Below, piece after piece: positions 5,563-5,641 of a DNA stretch of 5,641 bases. The notes under the pieces are model-generated. The model saw nothing but the letters and a program-made list of their open reading frames with translations, was not told where the DNA came from and ran no database searches. The stretch's first letter is position 1. Each line of letters opens with the position of its first letter. The DNA comes from an uncultured Phycisphaera sp. (lineage in GTDB: Bacteria; Planctomycetota; Phycisphaerae; Phycisphaerales; SM1A02). The stretch lies in contig CALDQF010000466.1 in assembly GCA_937911845.1 (NCBI GenBank), positions 1-5,641 on the forward strand, in the 5' to 3' direction. A program made the position numbers and the translations under genes.

Positions 5563-5641
5563 TTATCGTGGCCAGAGTGTGCGGCCTTGCTCCGGGGGTT
5601 GAATGCCCTGGAGAAAGGTCCAGAGCGGTTCCGATGACGGC
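5563..5641 (-). CDS. Possible C-terminal end of an unidentified upstream gene
   Basis: On the minus strand one frame is open from base 5640 and encodes about 25 residues ending in LQGIQPPEQGRTLWPR before a TAA at 5565-5563. The composition looks protein-like and mostly G/C at third positions, but the stretch is too short to identify. Another minus frame is also open here and contains odd Cys/His/Trp-rich sequence, so the choice is tentative. A same-strand gene ending here would fit the uniform gene direction. Confidence 0.3.
   Translation of the reverse strand, partial: PSSEPLWTFLQGIQPPEQGRTLWPR

Noticed and set aside
5539..5637. A 32-codon plus-strand frame (MKETGVLLLSW...) upstream of RNase E
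   Set aside because: No ribosome-binding site precedes it, it is short, it opposes every supported gene and it overlaps the possible upstream gene end. It cannot be excluded but is not supported.

Overview
The window is a compact bacterial chromosomal segment with every supported gene on the minus strand. Read in the direction of transcription (right to left) the order is: a possible 3' end of an unidentified gene (5641-5563), a leader of about 140 bases, an RNase E/G gene (5422-2789), dxr (2792-1656), and the first 549 codons of an rseP-type site-2 protease that runs off the left edge (1649-1). The three main genes are packed like an operon: RNase E and dxr share an ATGA stop/start overlap, and dxr and rseP are six bases apart. 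No mobile element, CRISPR array, tRNA or rRNA was seen.

The proteins suggest a planctomycete, most likely of the Phycisphaerae type. The site-2 protease has the extra segment between its first helix and the PLGG loop that I associate with planctomycete homologues. The RNase E/G catalytic core has the planctomycete-like lengthened S1 loop. Shine-Dalgarno signals are weak. This placement is inference from remembered family features, not from a search.

The genes act in three processes. RNase E/G handles RNA decay and processing. DXR makes 2-C-methyl-D-erythritol 4-phosphate, the committed step of the non-mevalonate isoprenoid pathway. RseP is an intramembrane protease of the envelope stress type. 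The dxr-rseP pairing is a known neighbourhood in many bacteria (for example cdsA-dxr-rseP in enterobacteria). The RNase E gene directly upstream, overlapping dxr, is the less familiar part.

The most unusual content is the long C-terminal tail of the RNase E protein (about residues 516-877). It holds three separate arginine tracts of 7-9 consecutive Arg, an acidic helical segment, long Ser/Asp/Glu-rich linkers, and a small domain closely resembling the N-terminal domain of translation initiation factor IF-2. The second point of interest is the enlarged periplasmic part of the RseP homologue, which appears to hold three PDZ-like modules instead of two, plus an unassigned segment. I see no evidence for a wholly new multi-gene system; the novelty lies in these domain architectures and in the operon linkage.
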